Assembly (NCBI GenBank): GCA_030549205.1
Contig: JAUKTV010000016.1
Span: 1-64,000 of the forward strand
Reading direction: 5' to 3'
Origin: Apiosordaria backusii
Lineage: Eukaryota > Ascomycota > Sordariomycetes > Sordariales > Lasiosphaeriaceae
Length of the DNA: 64,000 bases
Position numbers and translations under genes: made by a program. Below, one piece after another: positions 35,400-46,048 of this stretch (position 1 is the stretch's first letter; the number at the start of each line of letters is the position of its first letter). Below the pieces are notes generated by a model. That model did not search any database and was not told the origin of the DNA. It saw only the letters and a list, made by a program, of their open reading frames with translations.

Positions 35400-36378
35400 T
35401 TAAAATAATCAATATTCAAGGGCGTCAAAGTCGTCAAATGTTGATTTTGTTCTGCTGAAAAGATCGTCGACACCTCCATAACCACCACCACACTCATCAA
35501 ACAAACAAACAACCATTACTACCCAAGAAATATATCATCAATTGCAGCGTAGGTAAACTGACCATACGGACAGATAGAGCGTGTCTCATCAAAACCAACA
35601 TCTCGAACGCACACTTCGGACCAGCAGTACTTTTACACTTTGCTCAGAATTCGCGCCATAAAAAGCACACCGACGACGAACTCTTGCTCAAAGTCACTTT
35701 GACCGATCCTTCAAAATACCACCACCCTTTCACAAGAAAAAAGTTAAAACTTCCCAACGAGCGACAATTTCCCGCAAACTCACTCAAAGCAACAAACAAA
35801 ACAAAAAAACAAACAAACACACTTGAAAATCTCATATCTCAAATGAAAAGAATGAAAAGAAGTTTCGATCACACAAGCCTACCCAAACCTAATAAATCCT
35901 CCTGGAAGCCGAAGCCCAGATCCAGCAGCAACCCCCTATTCAGTTCCATACATATATAACTGCTGAATCTCCGCGTGAAAGGAAAAAAAATATAACTAAA
36001 AAAAAGATTTTTTAGTAAGCAAAGAGTTGCTGTTCAAGTTATAGTAATAATAACGAGTCTCGCATGAAAACATCCCCTAAACAAGACAAGAAACAAAAAA
36101 AGAAAGAAAAAAAACAACGAGAAAAAAAAAACTCCAATCGGTATTCCTCCATCCATTCCGTCCATATCAGATAAAAAACAAAAACACACATTTCATCCAC
36201 GCAGATATTCTTTTCTCCATCCATCCCGTCCATATCAGAAAAAAGCAAAAACGCACATTTCATCCACGCATATATTCTTTCCTCCACAAATATAACACCC
36301 ATTCCATCATCGCATCCCAGACGAACACACACACAAACACATCGAGAAATCAACAAACAGAAACAACAAAGAACGCCC
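35400..36378. other. Gene-free A/C-rich interval
   Basis: About 980 bp downstream of the Zn2Cys6 gene (its 3' UTR side). The sequence is rich in A and C on the plus strand, with AAACAAAC-type simple sequence around 35,785-35,825 and A-runs around 36,090-36,130. It also contains the 68-bp duplication listed separately. No coding frame is supported. Confidence 0.5.
36148..36283. repeat. 68-bp tandem duplication in the 3' flank
   Basis: Two adjacent copies, 36,148-36,215 and 36,216-36,283, share TCCATCCAT, CCGTCCATATCAG and CACATTTCATCCACGCA, with a handful of substitutions and small indels. The period is not a multiple of three, and the short reading frame across it is probably incidental. It lies in the likely 3' UTR of the Zn2Cys6 gene. 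Confidence 0.8.
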
Positions 36379-39300
36379 CTAAGCATACCCACCGAATCCC
36401 CCATACCCTCCTCTCCAACCACCACCGCCACCACCACCACCAGCAGCAACAGCAGCCTCCATCAATATCGCCTCGGGGATGCTCCCCCAAAACAAATTCC
36501 CATTGTCCAGCGTCTCGCTCTCTTTAGTGCCATGCGCAAACTGGTCAATCCCCCCGGGCGCGTGAAACCACGGCAGACTCTGCGCCTGTTCGAGGTAGCT
36601 CACCACTTCGTTGGAAGAAGAGTACCCCATCAGCGGCAGGTCGGGGAAGTTGAAGCCCAGCACTGGCATGTCCGGGGAGTGAATAGTCGTGGATGACTGG
36701 GAGGGTGATGACTGTGGTTGTGACTGTGGTTGCTGCTGCTGTTGTTGTGGCTGTTGTTGTTGTTGTTGTTGTTGTTGTTGCTGTTGTTGCTGCGGTTGGT
36801 GGTGGGAATTGGGGTAATATCGCCAGGCGTCGGCGTTGTCCATTTTGCCGTTGGACTGGTGATTCTGTGAGAGGAGATGGGAGTTGTGAGAAGCAGAGTT
36901 GATAGGCGTGAATGAAGTCGTCCGGGGAATGTGGTCTATGTAATCCGGATGGAGGCGGTGGTTTGGCTCTATGGTGCTGCCCCGTGAAGACTGCTTATCA
37001 TCTCCGTCCGTGGGGATGATCTCCCCGTTGTTGATTATCTTCAGGCCTTGGCGCTTCCACTCTTCTAGCCCGCCACCACCCATCCTAACGCTGAATTGCT
37101 TGCCCTCGTTGATGGGCTTGCCGCCGCCGTGCTTTTCCCAGTCGGACTTGACTTTTTCGTAGTAGCCCGTCATGTCCCGGAAGTACTTGCAATACGTCTC
37201 AGCCAGCTTCAGCCACCGGGACATCTGCTTGAGCGTCTTAAACGTCGTGCCTGTTGGGCCGTTCTTGGTGATCTCGAGTTCGCCGGACAAGCCGGACAAG
37301 TTGGGGAGCATGTGACCCTTGGTGTCCATGTGTGGGAAGTGGACGGCGTAGATGCCCACAAACGCCACGGTCCAGACAGAAAACAGAACCAAAGCTGACA
37401 TGGGCAGCTTGTCGCCGCAGATCTCCACCAGGTCGACAATGTCCCTCGACGCGCGGAAGATCTCCTCGGCGCTGGCGTCCCAGAAGCCGATCGGCTCATG
37501 GCCTGAAATGAACACGGGCTCATCGAGCGGACCCACCGGCCTCTGACAACGGATAGGGATAAAAGGGATGTACTCTCTGTGCAACATGATCCTACAAACG
37601 GCACCAAGCATGTGCAATGAAACATACACACTGCTCGCCTGGTGGTTCTCGTGCTTGTAGTAGTTGCTATCTGACCACCGGAAGTTGGGGGGCAGGTCCG
37701 CGTAGAAACCATCGAGCTTCTGGCGCAGCTGATAAAAGCTCGAGGCTGGGTTCCAAGGGGCTTCTGTTTCTGTAAAGCGGCCACCAGAGAAGCTCCATCG
37801 GGAGATCTCACCCCAGAGGTCTACCAGACGCACAAATCGCCCAAGCACACTGTCGCTGATAGGCCGATTGATGTTCCTTCCTACAACTGGGTTCAGAAAT
37901 CCAGTATAGACATCCTCTGATAAGTCAAAGGACATCTCGGAACAGGGGAGCTGGATTCGGAGGTCCTCGGATCGAATCGTAGACACACGGTCCTTGCCAC
38001 AACCCAAGAGACGATCCAGGATTAAACAACTGAACATTGTACGCCTCCGAATCTCCTTGGCGATGATCATTTGTGAATGCGGGATTGTTGGTCGGCTCGG
38101 CGGGGCAGGGCGGATACTAAACACCTTGCCTGGATCGCCATCGCCATGACCGAGCCCCAGAGCCTGAGCCATGCGAATAGCCACACCAATATACATCCAG
38201 GCGGCCATGCCGCCAACCCTCGGAACCGCTTGACTCCATTCATACAGTCCAAGCATGAGAAAAGCTTGAACCCGTTCTACCGAGGCTGCCGTCATGCTTG
38301 TTCTCAGCACACCGAGCGCTTTGGTCAGAATCTCAGCATAATATTCGGATGCCACTGAAGCCTTGAGATCGAGTCCGGGGGGTTGTGGTTTTGGGGTCAT
38401 TGAAGAACTTGGACCGTTCTTCGGGGCGGTGACATATGATACCAGAGTTGGATGGAAGCGTGCCGTCAAAGTCAAAATGCCTAGAAGCACAAGATTTATC
38501 TCGGGAGACGTGTCGTCACTAGGCTTGGCTCTGAATCTGCAGCCCAGCTTCTCCTTCAAAGTCGCCAAATGTAGAAAGGGCAGTTCGGTTGCAAAGTGAA
38601 GCCGATATATGTCGAACAGCTGCGACCAGACAGTCTCATTGAGGTACGGCACCGCCAGCACGTCTTCGGCAATCAGCTCAGCTGACATGGTGCCCTCTAT
38701 CTTCACGATTTCCTCCAACTTCTTCACACGCTTTCGTTCTACTGGTTCCGGCTTTGGACCAGCAGGGGGCTCAGCGCGCTTGGGCGGCGGCGGCGGCGCC
38801 TCTGGATAGATGCATTCCCTGCCACTACGAATGCACGTGTCGCATGGCGAATCACCACCCGTGTTGTTGCATTTGATCTTGGACTTGCGGCAGCTCTGGC
38901 ACGCAATGCTGGACCGCTGAGCTGGCCGTTTGGCATTGGCTCCCCTTTGGCCGTCCATGGCCCCAGGGCTGCTTGGGCTGCCCTCCATCATTGTAGCCGT
39001 AGTACTTGTGACGCGGCTGTCATCGTCAGGGATGATGACAGGTTTGATGACAGGTTTGATGACAGGTTTGACGGCAGGTTTGACGACACGCTTGGCGACA
39101 GGCTTCGGGGCTTTTCGTTGAGCACGCTTCTTTCCGCCCCCGGCCGCGGCAGGGCGCGGTGGGCTATGCGGTAACGGCTGTCGAGTATTCAGCGGTCGAT
39201 CTGGCGGTGTCGCATCTGAGGATGGTGGAGGGGCGGGTGCAGCGGGTGCAGCCCACTCCGTGGGCGCGGGAGGTGCTTCTGGCGGCGGCGCGGCAAAGGC

Positions 39301-39430
39301 TTCCTGGTACTTTCGCTTTGTGGGAAGGTGTTCCGACGGATCGGCCGGTGAGAGGATGGACTCAATGCGCAGCTGGGACGCAATTGTGACGGCGGTTGGG
39401 CCTCGCGAGGGGACCCCTTTGATACAGATG
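36379..39430 (-). CDS. Zn2Cys6 transcription factor, about 1,000 aa
   Basis: A continuous minus-strand frame. The zinc cluster (about 38,812-38,901) reads C-x2-C-x6-C-x8-C-x2-C-x6-C with basic RKSKIK between Cys 2 and 3, then a Pro-rich linker and a basic, probably coiled segment (KRVKKLEEIVKIEG). A central region with LFDIYRLHFATELPFLHLATL and a conserved helical body matches the fungal-specific TF (middle homology) domain. The C-terminus has a poly-Gln tract (36,730-36,800) and a poly-Gly end. Before the cluster lie Pro/Ala-rich sequence and KPVI tetrapeptide repeats. The 5' end is uncertain: the frame opens upstream at 39,462 only with GTG, while TTTTTTTTGACAG at about 39,431-39,443 looks like an acceptor, so a short first exon upstream (for example from ATG 39,524) is likely. 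ATG 38,991 is the first in-frame ATG. Target genes unknown. Confidence 0.85.
39034..39105 (-). repeat. 12-bp coding minisatellite (KPVI repeats)
   Basis: Six 12-bp units (GATGACAGGTTT on the plus strand) lie inside the N-terminal part of the Zn2Cys6 gene. They encode tandem Lys-Pro-Val-Ile/Ala tetrapeptides, a basic Pro-spaced stretch. The first three units are identical, implying recent expansion. Confidence 0.8.
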
Positions 39431-39524
39431 CTGTCAAAAAAAACAAGGCCTTCCTTGGCCACACTCCACAGTGCAACGGACTGCTACTGCAGAGAGACCG
39501 CTCGGCGGTAGCGATGCAAGGCAC

Positions 39525-42500
39525 GGGAAGGGGAGGAGAGCCGAGGCTGGTAGTCGGTGTCGTCGGGCGGATCGAGAGCGGACGGGACTAAATAGGGTAC
39601 GGAAGGTACTTCACACTTCGGAGGAAGCGCGGGCGAGATACCCAGATGATAGGATCAGGGTGGGGGGGAAGGGCGGACAACGGCAAGACGGAAGCACGAC
39701 GGCGGCGCGAGAGAGGGGAGGGGGAGAAGAGGTTGGTCGAAGCAATGCAGACAAAGTGGCAATCAGGTCCCCGGGCGGGCCAGAGTGCTACCAGCAGTCG
39801 AACGGGCGTTGGCACAAGGTAGGACAGCGTCGACAAGAATGCACGGTGCCGTCAGTTGCGGCGCGCGGGTGGCCGGACGAGTCAAGGACCACGAATGGCG
39901 AAAAAAGGGTGTGTCTACCCGATGGGCCAATGTGACGCCGAAAAGTTGCTGGCGATTTGTCCCGATTCTCACGATGCTGATGCTGCGTGGGTTAGGCCGT
40001 GGATGTTGCGCGCGTGGTGCTGCTGCCGACGGATACTCGGTACGGTAGGAAGCGGTAGTGGTAGCGGTAGCGGTAGCGGTAGCGGCGGTGGGGATGCGCA
40101 ACGGGACCTATGCGGAAACACGCGGGCCTTGGGGCTGCTTGGGAGAGAGCTCGACTTGCTGCTTGTTAGCCTCCTGTGCTGACAAGAAGGGCCGTTGAAG
40201 CTGGTCTGGTCGGGGAGCACGAAGACGGTGAGGTGGGAAACGGGCGGGAAACGGTGCGGTGGTGCTTGGGTTCAGGCGGACGCACAAGATGCACTGGCTG
40301 CACAAAGGCACGATGGTGCAGGCAAACAAACACAAGCCGTGAGGGTGCACGCAGCTTGCAGCTAATAAAGCTAGAGAGAGAGAGAAAGAGAGAAAAAGTA
40401 ACACGAATCACCTACATACAGATCGAGAGAAGTTCAAATCAAGCAACGACCAACAAGCAACAACAGTGCGTCGGCAGGGTCGGGTGCGTCAGTGTCAGGC
40501 GAAGCAGCTCCGAGTTCCGAGAGCGAAAGGTGGACAGTCCCAGGTCAGGGATTTTTATTGTAGCGTACTTGGACGGGGGGCGGTAGTGGACGGGTTGTTT
40601 GGGGATCGATCGGGAAGCAGACGGGGGTTGTTAACAGACGACGATTCGATAGGTATCTCCAGGTCTCTGTCTGGGCTACTGCTGCTGGACGTGGTGGGAC
40701 AGACGAGGATCCCAAAAAAGACGCAATGGAAAAAAAAGAGGTGGCTCCGAGCGGTCTTTATTCGTCGGCACTGGCACTGGCATGCCACAGAGTGACGGAG
40801 GCTGTCCTGTCCTGTCCAGACGTCAATCCCTGAAAGACGAAGTGCCATCTGCCCCTCTGCTATCGAGGAACGGGGGAGCTAGCATCGAGCCAAGCGCTAG
40901 TGGACAGCCCTCCATCCCGGGGACGGCTCGGACAGCATCTTCCCGGGTTACCATATCGCGAAGTTTGCACCTGAGGGCTTGGGCAGCCACCCACACCTCA
41001 CCGAACTTGACATGTCACAGATTGAAATCAGGGACGAGCAAAGTTGCAAACAATGGCACCCTGGAATCGAGGAGCATTGTAGTGGCCACCCTGAAGGTAA
41101 GTCTTTTATACCTAGCAGTCACAGGCCCTTAATAGATCTATCATACTCTTCAAAAACATCTTTGAAACGATCTTCGTCTTGAAAACAATTTGAGTTTCTT
41201 TGGCACTAGTGTAGACGCATTGACCAACGGGCAGCTGAAAGCTGAAGCTGGGGAGGTCAACGCATCCCACGGGCCACAAAACGCCATCAGGGAGGGCCCG
41301 GGGGGGAGGTCGGCAGGGCCTTGGGTTAGCGCCCTTTTTTCCCTTGACCTTGCCCGTGGCACCGCTCTCGAGCAACACCCCCGCTTCCGCTGTTCACAAA
41401 GATGTCGGCGTCGACCATTCAGGGACGGGACGGAACTTGAATGGCACCTTGTGAGTGGTCGACCCGAATATAAAATCTGTCGTTTGCGTCCATCGTCAAT
41501 ATATGGATGTTTTGCAGAACAATTTGGCTCAGAGACTGTCCGCGTGAACTCCCGGCCAAGGTAGCATCGGCAGGAGGAGCCATCTTTCCCTTGATTTCTT
41601 TTCCCTAGGGCCCGGCATCTGGGCATTTGTTTCCGGGGCCGAACGGCATGTGGACACTCGCCTCGGGATTTGACCTACCGCAGTAGGTGGAACGGAACTG
41701 CTGGCAGTGAGGCTGGACTTGTGGATTATCTCTTGTTCTCTGTCTGTCAGGTCAGTGTTCCGAGGACGGTGGGACAGGCTCACCGGGTTCCTGTTTCCCA
41801 AGAGGGGCGGTGGAAGAATAGAGGACTTTTGGTACACTACATCCGCCGACAGACGATCTGTGGCCATGCAGATGCACGGGGGACGGGAGATGAACGAAGA
41901 GGAAAAGAAGCACCAATCATTCCGGTTGGTGACGAGATACACGAGAAACGAAGAAGAAGCAGAGCAACCGGAAAGCCCCCTGTTGGCCACAATTAAGCGG
42001 AGTCCAGACCGACAACTTGAAAGAAACCCAGCCCGGTCTCGTTATCCCCTGCGGTAAATGCCTCGATTTGTTGGGTATTCACGCACGGGACAACACTGCA
42101 GGTCGGCAAAGGCAAACTGATGGGTACCCGCTGCAATACGGAAGCCGAATCGGGAGGGCCTGCAGCCACTCGGCAGCAGAAACGCGCCCCCTGATTCGAT
42201 TGGGCAACTGCTACCTAACTTGATTGATTTTTCCCCACCCACCACACTGAAGCCTGGCGTCGTCCTGCGAGCCACCGAGCATTCCTTGTTACCTTAGGCT
42301 CTACTCGGAAGGGAGCCCAATGGAAGCAAAGCTATTGAATGCAGCCAGCCGATGGCAAACACACCAGGGTCAAGCATGGCAATATTTCATGATCAGAGCC
42401 CAATGGCAGTGCATCTCTAATTCCTGACCGAAGAGCGTAGAAATTGCTCGAGACGGAAACTGCTCAGATCCTTTCTTCAGCTACACAGGTTTGACGCAGG

Positions 42501-43376
42501 ACACGATCTCTTCGTCACCCAAACTCCCTCGATCTGTTTGTGCGACGAAATGTTACCCCCCCCATCAATCACTCTTCCATGCAGCTTCAGCCAGTCAGAC
42601 CGTCACATATTGATTATCCAAAGTACTGCATCCCTTCCCCGCACACGTACCAGTAAAAGGGCAACGGCACAGCTCAGTCAGGGGGAAACACCGGCGAGAG
42701 CACCCAAGGCCGAAGTTGACATTGCATCCGTCGGCCTTGATGGTTCTTCTCTGCAATACGATGGCTGAGGTGGCTTTCATACCTAAGCGACCACCCCTTC
42801 CCTTACTTTACCTGCAGCTGACACGGTGAAACACTGCGTCATCCGTAACTTCTGGAAATACCAAAGCATAAAAGCTCTCAGCTTTGTTCCCTGTTTCATA
42901 ATGTGCAAACGGTGGCGGATGCAAGAAGCGTAATATCTCTGGCATTGGAGGTTTTTTCATTTCCAAAGCGGCAAACCAATGACGTCGCCCTTGAGCGCAC
43001 CACCGAGAGGCCTCGCGCCCATGCTCCACACAGGAGAGCTCTTTAAGCGCCTGGGATGTCTTGCGCGCGGGGTGCCGGTGTCTCGCAGTTGCTATTTTGA
43101 ACACTTGGACTGTTGTTGGAACTCGAACTGGAAGTGAGATGTGATTAAACCCCGCCTTCTACCTTAGTCAAGAGTTATTCTTGTCATACCCTTTCTCCTG
43201 GGCGGGCGCTTTTTGAGTGATTTCATCAACCTGGAACTCCACGTTGAGATAAAGAAGCACAAGTCGCAGCGTCATCACCCCTTTTTTGAGTGCGACACCA
43301 GGGGACCCCGCATCATCATCCCACGCGACAACTTGGAATACCAAGGACATATCAACCCCGAGACACATCCGACATA
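39525..43376. other. Long divergent intergenic region, 3.9 kb
   Basis: Gene-free between the Zn2Cys6 gene (-) and the senescence-domain gene (+). It must contain both promoters and probably a long 5' leader of the regulator. It holds a hexanucleotide (GGTAGC)n run at about 40,053-40,090 and an AG-rich run at about 40,371-40,398. Many short overlapping frames occur on both strands; none has a recognisable domain. No tRNA or rRNA was seen. Confidence 0.5.
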
Positions 43377-45076
43377 ATGGCTTCTGGACACAATGTGAGC
43401 ACCACCTACATCGGTTATACTGATACCGCAGACACACCACAGACCATCACGACGAGTATCTAACTAACTCTATGCGCCAATCACAGGATCCAAGGCTGCT
43501 GTATGCCATCAATGGCGTAAAGGCGTACCACATCGCCAATGGCAAGGAGCAGCCACTCACTCCTGCTGGGCCGCAGACATTGTCGCTGCTGATGGTTCCC
43601 ACAAGCTCTGTTTTCGCAGACCCTTCAATCGACCCTGAGACAGCAAACGCTGAGCAGGACTTCTACCTCCATCTTCACCTTCCTCCCGAGCTGGACCTCC
43701 CGCTGCCGGCCACCACGCAAATCTACCACCAGCCACCAACCAGCTACCTGATTCCCCGGTGGGATCTGGGGCCGGATAGCGGCGCATTCACCAGAATCGA
43801 GTTCCCATCTGTCCAAAGCCGAAAGGGAATCCAGGAGGATGTTGATACCTTTGAGACCATCTTGGCACAGTGCACCGCTTTCCTTGAGCGAGCCCCTCCA
43901 CCAAAGATTGGCGGGCAGAGTGATAAGCAATGGTGGGAGGATGCCGACAAAAAAGTCAGCAGCGGCGGGGGGTCTGCCTCCAAGGCGGCGGCCGCAGCTG
44001 GCGAACAGCTACCTGCATACAATCCGGCAGACTTCAAACCTGGCGAAGCCTATGCGCGTGGGAGCCCCTCCAACACGGCCAATGCGCCCGGGCAGATCGT
44101 GCTGGTTGATGAAGAGGATGGTAGCGTCATTGGCGAGCTTGCAGAGACCTTTCAGGTTGTCGAGTCCAGCAGCTTGAAGCCGGGGTCGAAAGGTTAGTCT
44201 CCAACTGTGCGGCATGACATGGTAAACAGTCCTTCTAACTTTCGTGGTGCTATAGATCCGGTTGAGATCACGCTCCCTTCTGACGGTGGCCAAAACATCC
44301 AGGTGGCGCCCATCTCCCCGGAGCTGTGGGAGGCGGAGCTGCATCCTGCCTACAAGAAGTCCTTCCTTGTCTCGAATGCACACGCTGCCTCGCGCCTCAT
44401 CATCACAGGCTCCGACATGGTCGCCAAGCTCCTCCAAGGCCAGGCCGATAATTACACCAAGAGAACCGAGCCCGCTGCGAAGCCAATGACGTTCAACCCG
44501 ACCACCAAGGAGCACATCCGTCGCATCGGCACCTTCACTGGCGGCGCGGCAAACCTATCAGCCAAGACAGTAGGCCAAATCGGCAAGGTCGCGCAGAACC
44601 TCGGGGCGTCGCTCGGTGGGCATGGCAAAAAGACGGCCACTGGCCACAAGGGTTACGGCCCAGATGGCAAACCCCTTGAGACATACAAGCCGGGCATTTT
44701 GAACAAGAGCATGATGGCCTTTTCCACGGTCATGGATGGCGTAGAGCAGGCTGGGCGTCACTTGCTTGCGTCGACGTCGGATGCGGCCACAACAGTTGTG
44801 CAGCACAAGTGGGGACCGGAGGCAGGAGACGTGAGCAGGTCCATTGGCGGTGGCGTCAAGAATGTCGGCTTGGTCTACATTGATGTGACGGGCGTCTCGC
44901 GCAGGGCCCTGATCAAGAGCGTAGCCAAGGGTATGGTGGTGGGCAAGACCTCGAAGGGAGAGTCTATCGTGGTAGGTGGAGGTGATGGCGGTGCAGCGGT
45001 TATTGAGAACACGGGAGGAAAGTCGTCACCAGATACACAGTCGTTGAGTGGGTTGACCGTTTCAGAGGGGAAGTAA
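43377..45076 (+). CDS. Senescence-domain (spartin-like) protein, 514 aa, three exons
   Basis: Exons 43,377-43,394, 43,487-44,192 and 44,256-45,076 are joined by introns of 92 nt (donor GTGAGC, branch ACTAAC, CAG) and 63 nt (donor GTTAGT, TAG); total 514 residues. Exon 1 codes for six residues only. The N-terminal half (to about residue 150) contains conserved-looking aliphatic and aromatic segments with an LL(Y)AINGVKAYH start. The C-terminal half, from about residue 290, is a senescence/ERD7-type domain: a Gly/Ala-rich amphipathic region with repeated SAKTVGQIGKVAQNLG and GGGVKNVGLVYIDVTGVSRRALIKS. In animals the same domain is in spartin (SPG20), linked to lipid droplets and endosomes. The role in fungi is poorly known. 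Linkers are Ala/Gly-rich and likely disordered. Confidence 0.88.
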
Positions 45077-46048
45077 CCGGCGAACGGCAACAGTAATGGG
45101 GCCATTTATAAGTAAACTCGGGGTGAGGGAGACTAGCTATGGGCTGTAACTTTTCCTTCATGGCGAGTTTTTGAATGTCTTTTAATTTGACATGATAATT
45201 TAAAGTAATGTTGACGGAATGTTCGGATGAGTGAGAATTGTGTGTGACGTTGATGAGAATCCTTCAGACTTACACTGAGGAAAAATATATCACGTGACAC
45301 CATACCCCTGCGTTTTCATCCACTCGCGTCTTTCCCGATGCAGTCGCGTTGTGAAGTGTCAATGGTTCCACACTGACGGCATCTCATTGCTTGAGGTAAG
45401 GTACATGTTGTTTTCATTCTACACTAGCAGGAGCAAGCAACTGACTGGCTGGCATAAGGGGTCAGTTAGGCATGGGCGAGTTTTGGTGACCGGTTTCCGA
45501 CTCTGACTAGCACTGGCAGGGCCATGATCACTCAGTCGCTGGTTTCCAGGTTAAAATAATAAGTGGCCGTTGGATTGAATCCGTCAACCGTCAACCAAGT
45601 CAGACAGACACACAGACCTCGAAGTCGCAACACTCTTTGTCAAGAGTTTGACCGCTTTCGAGTCTCGACATACCTATCTAAAGTCGATTTTCATATGAGC
45701 AACAACCTCTTTTGCCCTGCTCACAGTCGCAAAATCTTTGTCACATTTCACTTTCATTTTCACTCGAATTTGGCACCACCAGAAACACAACACAACACAT
45801 CCATGTGCTGCCGGTTCGAAATCCTGGGAACAATTATATTATTTATCCAAGCCCTGAAGAAGAACACCGAAGAGCATACCAAACTCAAGGAAAAGGGTCC
45901 GGTTATGACTGAAATGTATGCCCCCCCTTTTATTATTTTCTATCCTCACAACCACTTATGCTAACACATTTCCCAGCTCACAAAGTCACAATTCCCCTCA
46001 CCATCAGCTTTATAACAAAAACAAAAACCCACAGCACCCCCTCAAAAA
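45077..46048. other. Intergenic and 5' leader of GCP4
   Basis: About 970 bp between the senescence-domain gene and the GCP4 start codon. The last 250 bp look like a transcribed leader containing an upstream ATG (45,803) and a consensus intron (listed separately). No other gene is supported. Confidence 0.5.
45916..45976 (+). other. Predicted intron in the GCP4 5' leader
   Basis: 61 nt with donor GTATGC, branch GCTAAC and acceptor CCCAG, all matching fungal consensus, 72 bp before the GCP4 ATG. Splicing it would extend an upstream ORF that opens at 45,803 and runs past the GCP4 start in a different frame. Confidence 0.55.
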
